Source: CAZBDV01 sp964490765 (lineage in GTDB: Bacteria > Cloacimonadota > Cloacimonadia > Cloacimonadales > JAJBBL01). Taken from it: a DNA stretch of 64,000 bases. This document shows, in pieces, positions 1 through 8,348 of this stretch. Position 1 is the stretch's first letter. Each line of letters starts with the position of its first letter. Location: NCBI GenBank assembly GCA_964490765.1, contig CAZBDV010000007.1:44231-108230 (forward strand), written 5' to 3'. Position numbers and translations under genes: made by a program. The notes beneath the pieces are model-generated. The model worked only from the letters and a program-made list of their open reading frames with translations, ran no database searches and had not been told where the DNA came from.

Positions 1-752
1 GTGAAGAGACTGCCCTGATCGAATCTATGGAAGGTAATCGCGGTAATCCCCGTAACAAGCCACCTTACCCAGGTCAAGCCGGTTTTCAGCAGTATCCAAC
101 TGTCGTCAACAATGTCGAAACCGTAACCAATATTCCTTCAATAATTCTCAAAGGTGCTGATTGGTATAAGAATATCGGCACACCAGAGAGCCCGGGAACT
201 AAAGTATTCACTATCCTCGGTGATGTTGATGTACCCGGTCTCTGTGAAGTCGAGATGGGAACCACCCTCCGAACGATTATTAACAGATATGGTGGTGGCA
301 TGAAGCAGGGAAGCCGGTTCAAAGCTGCGCTTGTTGGTGGAGCAGCAGGTATATTCATCCCTGATGAGATGCTCGATGTAAAAATGGATTTCTATAGTCT
401 GGCAGAATATAAAGCAATACTCGGTTCCGGTGCAATTCTTGTTATGGATAACTCGGTCAATATCGCTGATATGCTCGAATCAATCATTCGCTTCTTCCGT
501 CACGAATCGTGTGGAAAGTGTATGCCCTGCAGTAACGGAAACGAGATGCTATACAGATCTATAAAAGCAATTAAAAGAGGAGAAGCTGACGAAAGTGAGC
601 TCGATAAGATGGTTATTATTGCGGAAACAATGCATAAAACATCTTTCTGTGCTCTGGGTCAATCTCTCTTACTTGTGGTAAAGAGTGCAATCGAGAACTT
701 CAAAGATGATTTTCTGACCTATTTAAGGAACAGAAAAGCAGTGAATAATTAA
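1..752 (+). CDS. hydB: NADH-binding/flavin subunit of a trimeric [FeFe] hydrogenase (HydB/NuoF family), 5' truncated
   Basis: The frame is open from base 3 and begins in the NuoF signature GEETALIES, so the N-terminal flavin/NADH part lies outside the window. What remains is the end of the Rossmann-like region, an SLBB fold (around GGGMKQGSRFKAALVGG) and the [4Fe-4S] region with CGKCMPC followed about 50 residues later by SFCALGQS. In this family the subunit oxidises or reduces NAD(H) through FMN and passes electrons to the hydrogenase subunit. The protein stops soon after the cluster, so it lacks the extra C-terminal ferredoxin domain of longer HydB proteins. It lies 11 bp upstream of the catalytic subunit. 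A HydC/NuoE-type partner would be expected just upstream, out of view. Confidence 0.9.
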   Translation, partial: EETALIESMEGNRGNPRNKPPYPGQAGFQQYPTVVNNVETVTNIPSIILKGADWYKNIGTPESPGTKVFTILGDVDVPGLCEVEMGTTLRTIINRYGGGMKQGSRFKAALVGGAAGIFIPDEMLDVKMDFYSLAEYKAILGSGAILVMDNSVNIADMLESIIRFFRHESCGKCMPCSNGNEMLYRSIKAIKRGEADESELDKMVIIAETMHKTSFCALGQSLLLVVKSAIENFKDDFLTYLRNRKAVNN

Positions 753-763
753 GAGGTGTAAAG

Positions 764-2545
764 ATGGGAAGAATGATTAACCTTACAATAGATGGCAAAA
801 AAGTAAATGTAGCAGAGAATACCACCATTATCAAGGCTGCAGATGAGATTGGGATCAAGATCCCTTCTCTCTGTTATCATGAAGACCTGATTCCGACTTC
901 CGGTTGCGGCGTATGTGTAGTCGAGATCGAAGGTTCTGACATGCCTAAGCGAGCTTGCAGCACCACGGTCTATGAAGGCATGAATGTAAAAACAAACAGT
1001 ATCCAGCTACGAAACCTGAGAAAGATGCTTATTGAACTTATACTGGCTGACCATCATGTTGACTGTCCTACCTGTATAGCCAATAACAAATGTGAATTAC
1101 AGGACCTGGCCTATTACATGGGAGTCAAGACCGAAGATATTGCCTCCCTGATGAAAAAAGAGCCGGTAGACGATAGTAGTGTCTCAATAGTACGAGACCC
1201 CAATAAATGTATAGCCTGTGGCCGCTGTGTTACTGTTTGTAATGAAATTCAGACAGTATATGCTCTGACACATGTCAACCGTGGTTTTGATGTCGAGATT
1301 AATACCCCTTTTAGTAAAGGGATGGCTGATAGTATTTGTATCAACTGTGGCCAGTGTGCTGTTTACTGTCCTACTGCCGCTTTAACCGAGAAGATAGAGA
1401 CCGACCAGGTCTGGACAGAATTACTGAATCCAGCGAAGCATGTTGTTATTCAGGCCGCACCTGCGGTTAGAGTAACTCTGGGCGAAGAGTTCGGAATGGA
1501 AGAGGGCTCTCTTACAGTCGGCAAGATGTATGCCGCTTTCCGCAGATTAGGTTTTGATGCAATCTTCGATACAAACTTCACGGCAGATCTCACGATTATG
1601 GAGGAAGGAACTGAATTTGTAACACGCTTCAAAGAGGGTGGAACCCTTCCGCTCATTACTTCCTGTTCACCCGGCTGGGTTAAATTCATGGAGACCTATT
1701 ATTCAGACCTTGCTGATAATGTCTCTACCTGCAAATCTCCTCAACAGATGTTCGGTGCTCTGGTAAAAACATTCTATGCAAAAGAGAAGAACATTACACC
1801 CGAAAGCATTACATCTGTATCGATCATGCCCTGTACAGCCAAGAAATTCGAGGCGAGAAGATCGGAGATGAACGATTCCGGATATCAGGATGTTGACTAT
1901 GTTCTCACAACTAGAGAAATTGCACGAATGATTAAAGAAGCAGGTATTGACTTCAAACATCTTGAAGATGAAAAGGCTGATGACCTGATGGGTATCTATA
2001 CCGGAGCTGGCACTATCTTTGGTGCCACCGGAGGAGTCATGGAAGCAGCCCTGAGATCTGCATATTACCTTATAACAGGCAAAAATCTGCCAGACTGTGA
2101 AATCAAAGCAGTTCGCGGTATGGAAGGAATCAAGGAAGCTGTTGTCGATGTTGACGGTATCAAGGTAAAAATAGCTGTTGCCCATAGTTTGGGCCATGCC
2201 AGAAAGCTAATGGACAAAATCCGTAAACAGATCGAAGAGACAGGTAAATCCGACTATCATTTCATAGAAGTGATGGCTTGCCCTGGTGGCTGTGTCGGTG
2301 GCGGGGGACAACCATTCGGCAGCAGTCTTGCGACTCGAGCTCGTAGAGGCGAAACTCTCTATAAAGAAGATAAGGGACTCAAATTGAGGTTCTCTCATGA
2401 AAATCCAGCTGTAGCAGCTCTCTATGAAAAATTCCTTGGCTCACCAGGTTCAGAGATAGCTCATAATCTACTTCATACACATTACTTCCATAGAGATAAA
2501 CTGGAAGGCAAAGTAGTCAAAGAAGCTACTTATAAAAATCACTAA
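764..2545 (+). CDS. hydA: [FeFe] hydrogenase catalytic subunit, NuoG-like N-terminus (HydA)
   Basis: Cytoplasmic H2-evolving or H2-oxidising subunit, probably working with the upstream NADH subunit. The order is: an N-terminal [2Fe-2S] ferredoxin domain (about 1-80, CGVCVV and a later Cys); a NuoG-type His/Cys cluster segment (DHHVDCPTC and CELQ, about 95-120); two [4Fe-4S] motifs (CIACGRC and CINCGQC, about 145-205); and the H-cluster domain from about 225. Its three signatures are TSCSPGW (C301), MPCTAKK (C357) and MACPGGCVGGGGQP (C506, C510). The first departs from the usual TSCCPxW: residue 302 is Ser, and an extra Cys (C323) sits in STCKSPQQ. Length 593 fits trimeric bifurcating-type HydA. 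The start has GAGGTG 5 bases upstream. Electron bifurcation is an inference from domain make-up. Confidence 0.95.
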   Translation: MGRMINLTIDGKKVNVAENTTIIKAADEIGIKIPSLCYHEDLIPTSGCGVCVVEIEGSDMPKRACSTTVYEGMNVKTNSIQLRNLRKMLIELILADHHVDCPTCIANNKCELQDLAYYMGVKTEDIASLMKKEPVDDSSVSIVRDPNKCIACGRCVTVCNEIQTVYALTHVNRGFDVEINTPFSKGMADSICINCGQCAVYCPTAALTEKIETDQVWTELLNPAKHVVIQAAPAVRVTLGEEFGMEEGSLTVGKMYAAFRRLGFDAIFDTNFTADLTIMEEGTEFVTRFKEGGTLPLITSCSPGWVKFMETYYSDLADNVSTCKSPQQMFGALVKTFYAKEKNITPESITSVSIMPCTAKKFEARRSEMNDSGYQDVDYVLTTREIARMIKEAGIDFKHLEDEKADDLMGIYTGAGTIFGATGGVMEAALRSAYYLITGKNLPDCEIKAVRGMEGIKEAVVDVDGIKVKIAVAHSLGHARKLMDKIRKQIEETGKSDYHFIEVMACPGGCVGGGGQPFGSSLATRARRGETLYKEDKGLKLRFSHENPAVAALYEKFLGSPGSEIAHNLLHTHYFHRDKLEGKVVKEATYKNH

Positions 2546-2557
2546 TAGTTCTTGGAA

Positions 2558-2588
2558 GCCGTTACGGAGTGTTCTGCTCCGTAACGGC
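2558..2588 (+). repeat. Perfect 12-bp intergenic hairpin between hydA and hydG
   Basis: Arms GCCGTTACGGAG (2558-2569) and CTCCGTAACGGC (2577-2588) are exact complements around a 7-base loop. No T tract follows, so this is not a classical intrinsic terminator. It lies 12 bases after the hydA stop and could be an RNA stabiliser or processing site separating the structural genes from the maturase genes. It shares the GGAGT apex with hairpins near 21842, 26844 and 43844. Confidence 0.75.
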
Positions 2589-2671
2589 AAATCTCCGCTC
2601 AGTTCCCATATCGTACACAGGTAATTCCCCTATTGACATCTATACGGGAAGAACTATATTATTCTCAGGTA

Positions 2672-4075
2672 ATGAAAATGTTAGATAGAAAGAGTTTTAT
2701 AGACAATAAGTATCTAGAAGAGCTGCTTAATCGACCTTCTAAGAATGACCCCGGCAGGATTAACGAGATCCTCGCCAGAGGTGGTGAAAAGAAAGGTCTC
2801 AATCTGGAAGATGTTGCATTTCTCAGCCGTATATCTGATCCTGACCAGCTTTCTCTTCTATACAAGACAGCACAAAAGATAAAAAATGATATCTACGGGA
2901 ACCGGATAGTTATTTTTGCCCCCCTCTATGTCTCTAATGAATGTGCTAATATTTGTGATTATTGCGGTTTTAGAGCCGACAATAAAGATCTTTTACGCAG
3001 AACACTCTCTCCCGAAGAACTGCAGCAGGAGACTCGAATCCTGGAAACTCAAGGATTTAAAAGGCTGTTGCTCGTTTATGGAGAACATCCCCGCTTCGAC
3101 GGAGAATGGATAGCAGAAAGTATAGAAGCAGTTTATCGGGGAGAAGGAACCAAAAGAGAGATTCGTAGAATCAATATAAACACAGCCCCTCTCTCTGTAG
3201 AAGACTTCAAGATAGTAAAAAAAACCGGAATCGGAACCTATCAGTGTTTTCAAGAGACATATCATCGTGAGACCTATGAGAAGGTTCATCTCAAAGGAAA
3301 GAAGAGCAACTATATCAGAAGATTATACGCTCACGATGATGCGTTTGTAGCTGGTATTGACGATGTAGGACTGGGTGTACTCTTCGGACTGTATGACTGG
3401 AAATATGAACTCCTTGGCTTACTCAGTCACTCCTATCATCTGGAATCGAAATATGGAGTCGGGCCTCATACGATCTCATTTCCAAGGATTGAACCAGCTC
3501 TTAATGCTCCTATCTCAGAAGCTCCACCCTATCAAGTCAGTGATACTGATCTGAAAAAGATTATCGCTATAATCCGTATTGCAGTGCCTTATACCGGAAT
3601 AATTCTCACTACCCGTGAGACTGGTCAACTCCGCAATGAATTACTTAAACTGGGTGTTTCACAGATTTCTGCTGCTTCCAGAACCTATCCGGGTGGTTAT
3701 TTTGACGAAATGCACAACCAACCAAGCAAGCAACAGTTCTCCATTGGAGACACTCGTTCTCTTGACGAAGTGATCAGAGATCTTGCCCAGATGGGATATA
3801 TACCCTCCTTCTGCACATCCTGCTATAGAAAAGGGCGAACAGGACAGGCCTTCATGGAATATGCCAGACCTGGTAATATCCATAAGTTCTGTAAGCCAAA
3901 TGCTATCCTCAGCTTTTTGGAATACCTGCTTGATTACGCAAGCCCAGAAACAAAACAGGAAGGACTTAAAATAGTTAAAAGGGAACTTGTTGATGTCACC
4001 GATCCCGAAATAAAGAAGCTTCTCAATGATTACTACGATAAGACTTTAGCAGGTGAACGTGATCTGTTGCTCTAA
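2672..4075 (+). CDS. hydG: [FeFe] hydrogenase maturase HydG (radical SAM tyrosine lyase)
   Basis: HydG cleaves tyrosine to supply CO and CN ligands for the H-cluster. A radical-SAM motif CANICDYC (CxxxCxxC) lies in the ThiH/HydG-like TIM barrel, and the C-terminal auxiliary cluster motif is present as CTSCYRKGRTG followed by NIHKFCKPNA. The C-terminal motif separates HydG from ThiH. The longest frame starts at a TTG (2633), but only a weak SD precedes it. ATGs at 2672 and 2678 lie just after an AGGT (2667-2670) and give the usual HydG N-terminus, so I use 2672; the choice among these is uncertain. It follows hydA after a hairpin and is 10 bp from hydF. Confidence 0.93.
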   Translation: MKMLDRKSFIDNKYLEELLNRPSKNDPGRINEILARGGEKKGLNLEDVAFLSRISDPDQLSLLYKTAQKIKNDIYGNRIVIFAPLYVSNECANICDYCGFRADNKDLLRRTLSPEELQQETRILETQGFKRLLLVYGEHPRFDGEWIAESIEAVYRGEGTKREIRRININTAPLSVEDFKIVKKTGIGTYQCFQETYHRETYEKVHLKGKKSNYIRRLYAHDDAFVAGIDDVGLGVLFGLYDWKYELLGLLSHSYHLESKYGVGPHTISFPRIEPALNAPISEAPPYQVSDTDLKKIIAIIRIAVPYTGIILTTRETGQLRNELLKLGVSQISAASRTYPGGYFDEMHNQPSKQQFSIGDTRSLDEVIRDLAQMGYIPSFCTSCYRKGRTGQAFMEYARPGNIHKFCKPNAILSFLEYLLDYASPETKQEGLKIVKRELVDVTDPEIKKLLNDYYDKTLAGERDLLL

Positions 4076-4085
4076 ATACTGACCG

Positions 4086-5321
4086 ATGAAGAAAACAACT
4101 GTCTCTATGCGCCCCAATATTGGTATCTTTGGTAAGAGGAATGTCGGTAAATCTTCTCTGATCAATGCCCTGACCGGGCAAGAGCTCGCAATCGTCTCAG
4201 AGTTTGCCGGAACAACAACAGATCCTGTAGGAAAGGCGATGGAGATTTTGCCACTGGGACCGGTATTCATTCTTGATACAGCTGGATTAGATGATATCGG
4301 CGATCTGGGAGCTAAAAGAGTTGAAAAGACTTATACTGTATTGAGAAGAACTGATCTTGCCCTTCATGTAACCACATATAATGATTTTGATCAGACTGAC
4401 AAAGATTTTCTGAAAAGAGAGAAGAATGTAATTGTTGTCTTCAATAAGAGTGATCTGGCATATAGTGAAACAGCTGTTACCAATGCAGTTGATTATCTGA
4501 AAAGACAAAGTATAGACTACATATCTGTCTCTGCAATGACCGGTTCAAACATTGCACAACTAAGAATAATGATTACCGCCAGAGTACCTGAAATCATATC
4601 TTCTGAGGCTGTAATCACTGATTTGATCAAGTCTGATGACATTGTTCTACAGGTGATGCCTATCGATTCTTCAGCACCTAAAGGCAGGATTATTTTACCA
4701 CAGGAACAGGTTCTGAGAGAAGCTCTTGATAACCATGCAATATCAATCTGTATCCAACCGGAGGAAATATTACAGACACTACAGAGTCTCAAGCAGAAAC
4801 CTCGATTAGCTATAACAGACTCGCAGGTTATTGAAAGAGTTACTGATATTATACCCGATGATATAATGCTAACTACGTATTCTATCCTCTTCTCCCGTTT
4901 GAAAGGGAACCTGAATACATTCATTTCAGGCCTGGAAGCTATTAGCAGATTAAGGGAAAATGATAGAGTTATGATCGCTGAAGCCTGCACTCATCACAGA
5001 CAATCTGATGATATTGGCACTATAAAGATACCTCGATGGCTTCAAGACTATACAGGTAAAAAACTGAATTTTCTGGTAAATGCGGGTAAAATACTTCATC
5101 AGGACTTGAGAGAAGTGAAGCTGATAATTCATTGCGGCGGTTGTATGATAAACAAAAAAGAGATGTTATCAAGAATGGAACTGGCCAATGATATCGAGAT
5201 TCCCATTACCAACTATGGAGTTTTAATCGCTCATATGCATGATTCTCTGAGACGGACATTACAACCATTTCCGGAGAGTTACAATACCTATAAAAGAATG
5301 GTTAATCTCAATTCCATCTAG
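4086..5321 (+). CDS. hydF: [FeFe] hydrogenase maturation GTPase HydF
   Basis: Scaffold GTPase on which the H-cluster [2Fe] subsite is assembled before transfer to HydA. The N-terminal Ras-like domain has a P-loop (GKRNVGKSS, about residues 16-24), switch region TTTDP, DTAGLDD and NKSD. The C-terminal half carries the HydF cluster motif, CTHH about 55 residues before HCGGC. Length 411 is normal. It lies 10 bp after hydG and is probably co-transcribed. The third maturase, HydE, is not in this window. No terminator hairpin is evident after the stop. Confidence 0.95.
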   Translation: MKKTTVSMRPNIGIFGKRNVGKSSLINALTGQELAIVSEFAGTTTDPVGKAMEILPLGPVFILDTAGLDDIGDLGAKRVEKTYTVLRRTDLALHVTTYNDFDQTDKDFLKREKNVIVVFNKSDLAYSETAVTNAVDYLKRQSIDYISVSAMTGSNIAQLRIMITARVPEIISSEAVITDLIKSDDIVLQVMPIDSSAPKGRIILPQEQVLREALDNHAISICIQPEEILQTLQSLKQKPRLAITDSQVIERVTDIIPDDIMLTTYSILFSRLKGNLNTFISGLEAISRLRENDRVMIAEACTHHRQSDDIGTIKIPRWLQDYTGKKLNFLVNAGKILHQDLREVKLIIHCGGCMINKKEMLSRMELANDIEIPITNYGVLIAHMHDSLRRTLQPFPESYNTYKRMVNLNSI

Positions 5322-5497
5322 TTATTCTCTCCCTGTCGGTAGATTTATCTTCATACAAGAAATTACTTGACCCCATACACGAGCGATATTATTTTATTGA
5401 TAGTGAGTAAGATACGAAGCTTGCTCTCAAATAAGGTGCATAAATAGAGAAGTAGCTGTAACTAAACTTCTCAATAAACGTTAAAAGAGGTGATGAG

Positions 5498-6061
5498 GTG
5501 GAAATGAATGAAAAAGATATAATCCTCAAAGCAAAGTACGATATATCAGCATTTGAATATCTGTATGATAAGTACTTCTTACAGATATACAAGTTCGTAA
5601 TGCTGAGAGTTAAGAACAGAGATGTAGCTCACGACGTAGTTTCTGATGTATTCTACAAAGCTATGACGAAACTGCATCTCTTTAAATGGCGTTCTATCCC
5701 GTTCTCATCCTGGTTATACAGAATAGCAGTGAATGAGATCAGCAATCATTACCGGAGAGAGAAAAAGAAACATAAACTCGTAGGTGAATTGATGGTGGAG
5801 AAAGATACTTTCGAGTCTCCTCCGGAAATGGACGAAACGATGAGCTATGAGTTCATACGTGAGTATATTAAGGAATTACCTCAAAGAGATCAGGATGTAA
5901 TTACTCTACGCTACTTCGAGAAGAAGAGCTTTCAAGAAATTTCTGAGATAATAGGTAAAAAAGAAGGTTATATAAGGGTCATATTACACAGAGCTTTGAA
6001 AAAACTCGAACAAACGCTACCAAAAGAGGTTTTGGAATATGTCGGTCGAAAAGTATCTTGA
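5498..6061 (+). CDS. ECF-type RNA polymerase sigma factor (sigma-70 family)
   Basis: At 187 residues with only regions 2 and 4, it has the size and layout of an extracytoplasmic-function sigma factor. Region 2 spans about 17-85 (FEYLYDKYFLQIYKFV, AHDVVSDVF, FSSWLYRIAVNEISNHYRR). Region 4 spans about 125-175, with helix-turn-helix SFQEISEIIGKKEGYIRVILHRA. The GTG at 5498 has AAGAGG 7 bases upstream; an ATG two codons later is possible. The next gene starts within its last 23 bases, which implies translational coupling. A weak promoter-like TTGACC/TATTTT pair lies near 5368-5396. By analogy with RpoE/RseA modules, the overlapping membrane protein could be its anti-sigma factor. Confidence 0.9.
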   Translation: MEMNEKDIILKAKYDISAFEYLYDKYFLQIYKFVMLRVKNRDVAHDVVSDVFYKAMTKLHLFKWRSIPFSSWLYRIAVNEISNHYRREKKKHKLVGELMVEKDTFESPPEMDETMSYEFIREYIKELPQRDQDVITLRYFEKKSFQEISEIIGKKEGYIRVILHRALKKLEQTLPKEVLEYVGRKVS

Positions 6062-6548
6062 GAATATAAAACTTCCAGAAGACAGCCCGGGTCCTTTTTC
6101 AGTGAGACTGAGATACAATCTCAAGAACCAGCTGTATGAAAGACACCGAAAGAGAGAGAGGTTGCAGAAATTTGTCGGTAATCTTGCTCTCGTGATGTTC
6201 ATACTGGTATCAGTTATGATCTACAGACCAAACCTGGCCGCAACTCTTCATGATAATCTGCTCTGCAGAACTGGTATAATCAATAATGGCAATGAAGATG
6301 AAAAGCAGCTTCTGGCTGAACAGAGGCAGGCTGAAATCGAATTACCTGACCAGGGCAGATTTCTTGGTATGGCTCATAGTGTTTCAACATCGGGACGAGG
6401 ATATTCTCCCTATCAGATAATGGAACTATCCGATCTTCCTGAAGAAACCCCTTACATAATCCGTAAAGTTAAGGATAGCAATAATAGACATATCTATATC
6501 TTAACAGAAATAGAAGCTGTAGATAATAGACGACAAGATCTCTATTGA
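6039..6548 (+). CDS. Single-pass membrane protein, candidate anti-sigma factor
   Basis: 169 residues that I do not recognise by sequence. The basic N-terminal half (about 1-44, with a run of Arg/Lys at 33-42) would be cytoplasmic. One hydrophobic segment follows (about 46-62, FVGNLALVMFILVSVMIY), then an external tail of about 105 residues. That topology fits an anti-sigma factor, but no zinc-binding HxxxCxxC or other known anti-sigma motif is visible. It overlaps the sigma gene by 23 bp and precedes the PDZ protein by 21 bp, so the three probably form one operon. Function is inferred from position only. Confidence 0.6.
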   Translation: MSVEKYLENIKLPEDSPGPFSVRLRYNLKNQLYERHRKRERLQKFVGNLALVMFILVSVMIYRPNLAATLHDNLLCRTGIINNGNEDEKQLLAEQRQAEIELPDQGRFLGMAHSVSTSGRGYSPYQIMELSDLPEETPYIIRKVKDSNNRHIYILTEIEAVDNRRQDLY

Positions 6549-6569
6549 TGGAGGTTTTACAGACCTGAG

Positions 6570-7448
6570 ATGAAAGCGTTCCTCTATGCTGTTCTTATAT
6601 TATCCCTTCAGTTCATCATCTTCCCTCTTCTCTCAATCAATAGCGCCTATCTTGGTGTTTATCTGGAGGACATGAGCGAAGAAGAGAAGAACCTTTATGA
6701 TATCAATCACGGTGTGCGAATCGATACGGTGATTCCCGATTCTCCGGCAGATAGAGAAGGATTACAGACGAATGATATCATACTCCGCATTAACGATATG
6801 CCTATTACCCTACAGGATCAGGTGCGAACCATCATCAGGTATTCACATCCCGGAGATATAATAGAGGTCGAGATACTGAGTAATAGAGAACAGAAGAATC
6901 TGAAAATCACTCTTGGTGATTTAAGGTCTGTTGATCGTGCCCGACTTAAGTTAATGAATCCCAAAACAAAACATATTGGAGTAAAACTTCAATATCTCTC
7001 AGAACAGCTAAAGGAGTATTTTCAGATTGAGAATGGAGTCCTGATTGCTGAAGTGAGAGCCTCTTCACCAGCAGATTCAGCCGGACTGAAAGCAGGTGAT
7101 GTCATAGTAGCTATAGAAGAATGGCCTATAAACAGAGTAAGGGATGTTATCAATATAATTGAAAGCAAAGATGCCGGAGATTTGATACTGATTGATTATG
7201 TTAGGAATGGTGATAAATATCAGGTTGAAGTTGAGATTACAGAGACGGAAGAGCTGTTCAGCTTTGATCTCAACAACGAGATAATATTTCTCGGTAATCA
7301 AGAAATTGATGTTTCGGAAGTAAACAGATGGTTTGAGTCAGTCTTTTCTGATTCCACTCAAATGAGTCTTGAAGAGAAAATAAAAACCCTCCAGAAAGAG
7401 ATAAATCGGATCAGAAGAGATTTGTTTGAACAGAAACAGAACCGCTGA
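6570..7448 (+). CDS. Exported protein with two PDZ domains
   Basis: An N-terminal hydrophobic stretch (about 2-24) looks like a signal peptide or anchor. Two PDZ domains follow: about 28-118 (AYLGVYLED, GVRIDTVIPDSPADREGLQTNDIILRIN split over this region) and about 133-225 (HIGVKLQYL, SSPADSAGLKAGDVIVAIE). The last 35 residues are predicted coiled coil (SLEEKIKTLQKEINRIRRDL). There is no trypsin-like or site-2 protease domain, so unlike DegS/HtrA it cannot cut by itself. A GAGGT lies about 14 bases before the ATG. With the sigma factor and membrane protein just upstream it may be a periplasmic sensor of misfolded proteins, but that is inference. Confidence 0.8.
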   Translation: MKAFLYAVLILSLQFIIFPLLSINSAYLGVYLEDMSEEEKNLYDINHGVRIDTVIPDSPADREGLQTNDIILRINDMPITLQDQVRTIIRYSHPGDIIEVEILSNREQKNLKITLGDLRSVDRARLKLMNPKTKHIGVKLQYLSEQLKEYFQIENGVLIAEVRASSPADSAGLKAGDVIVAIEEWPINRVRDVINIIESKDAGDLILIDYVRNGDKYQVEVEITETEELFSFDLNNEIIFLGNQEIDVSEVNRWFESVFSDSTQMSLEEKIKTLQKEINRIRRDLFEQKQNR

Positions 7449-7457
7449 CCAGCCTTA

Positions 7458-8348
7458 TCATTCTTTCCCTTTCATCCTAGTAACGTTGAAGAGTAAATCG
7501 AACAACCGCCCTTCATTGCCACTTATCTCACCGAATGTGATACCGAGTTCATTAAGCTTGTTCATGACTTTTATTGCTTCTGAATAACGATCATGCATCG
7601 TATAGATCTTAATCAGATCATAATAAGCTCCGTAATAAGGTGGAAACTTTTCTATAGACTGATTGAGTATCTCGATAGCTTTGTTTGTCTGCCCTATCTT
7701 TTCACAGGTAAGGGCATACATACGATAGAATGATGGAGTCTCAACCTGAGAAGACTCTGTATCCAGAAAATCGACATAAGCCTTCAGCCATTGCCTGGTA
7801 TGAAAATAGGCTGCTCCACGAATATATAATAACTCACTAACCTTCCCAAAACGCTTTTCAGCTCTTTCTATTAGGTCTATTATCTTATCATATCGCTCAT
7901 ATTCAAGATAGAGTTTACCGAGCAGAATATAGGGTTTTTCGGAATAATCACTGCTCAGTATCAACTCCTCGAGCAGCTCTATCGCCTGATATCCTTTGTC
8001 CAGTTTATAAAGAGCTACACACCTGTTATAAGTCGCTTCAGGGATAACCTCAGAAATCAAATCAAAATACTGTTCTGCTGTCTCGAAATCTCTGTTTACG
8101 AGATGACAGTAGGCAAGTTTGAAGATAATGTCTACATTACGGGAGTCGAGATTGAGCGCTTGTTCATAACACTTAACTGCCTGTTCATATGCATCTCTGA
8201 AAAAGTAGAGATTGCCAAGTTCGTTATGAAGACGCAACTCCTGAGGATACTTTTCGATGGCTTTCTTTAAGGTTTGTGTTGCTTTCAACCAGTTAGAGTC
8301 TACTTCATATTTAACTTGCCAGATAATCCTATCTATCTCGTTTTTCAT
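7458..8348 (-). CDS. TPR-repeat protein
   Basis: 296 residues made almost entirely of helix-pair repeats with TPR spacing. The clearest are AYEQAVKCYEQALNLD (about 53-68), AKRVN-like partner helices, DFETAEQYFDLISEV (about 85) and TNKAIEILNQSIEKFP (about 215). There is no signal peptide or membrane segment, so it is probably a cytoplasmic protein-protein interaction scaffold. It overlaps the start-side gene dusB by 20 bp on the same strand and is presumably translated from the same mRNA. No enzymatic domain is seen and the partner is unknown. Confidence 0.85.
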   Translation of the reverse strand: MKNEIDRIIWQVKYEVDSNWLKATQTLKKAIEKYPQELRLHNELGNLYFFRDAYEQAVKCYEQALNLDSRNVDIIFKLAYCHLVNRDFETAEQYFDLISEVIPEATYNRCVALYKLDKGYQAIELLEELILSSDYSEKPYILLGKLYLEYERYDKIIDLIERAEKRFGKVSELLYIRGAAYFHTRQWLKAYVDFLDTESSQVETPSFYRMYALTCEKIGQTNKAIEILNQSIEKFPPYYGAYYDLIKIYTMHDRYSEAIKVMNKLNELGITFGEISGNEGRLFDLLFNVTRMKGKE

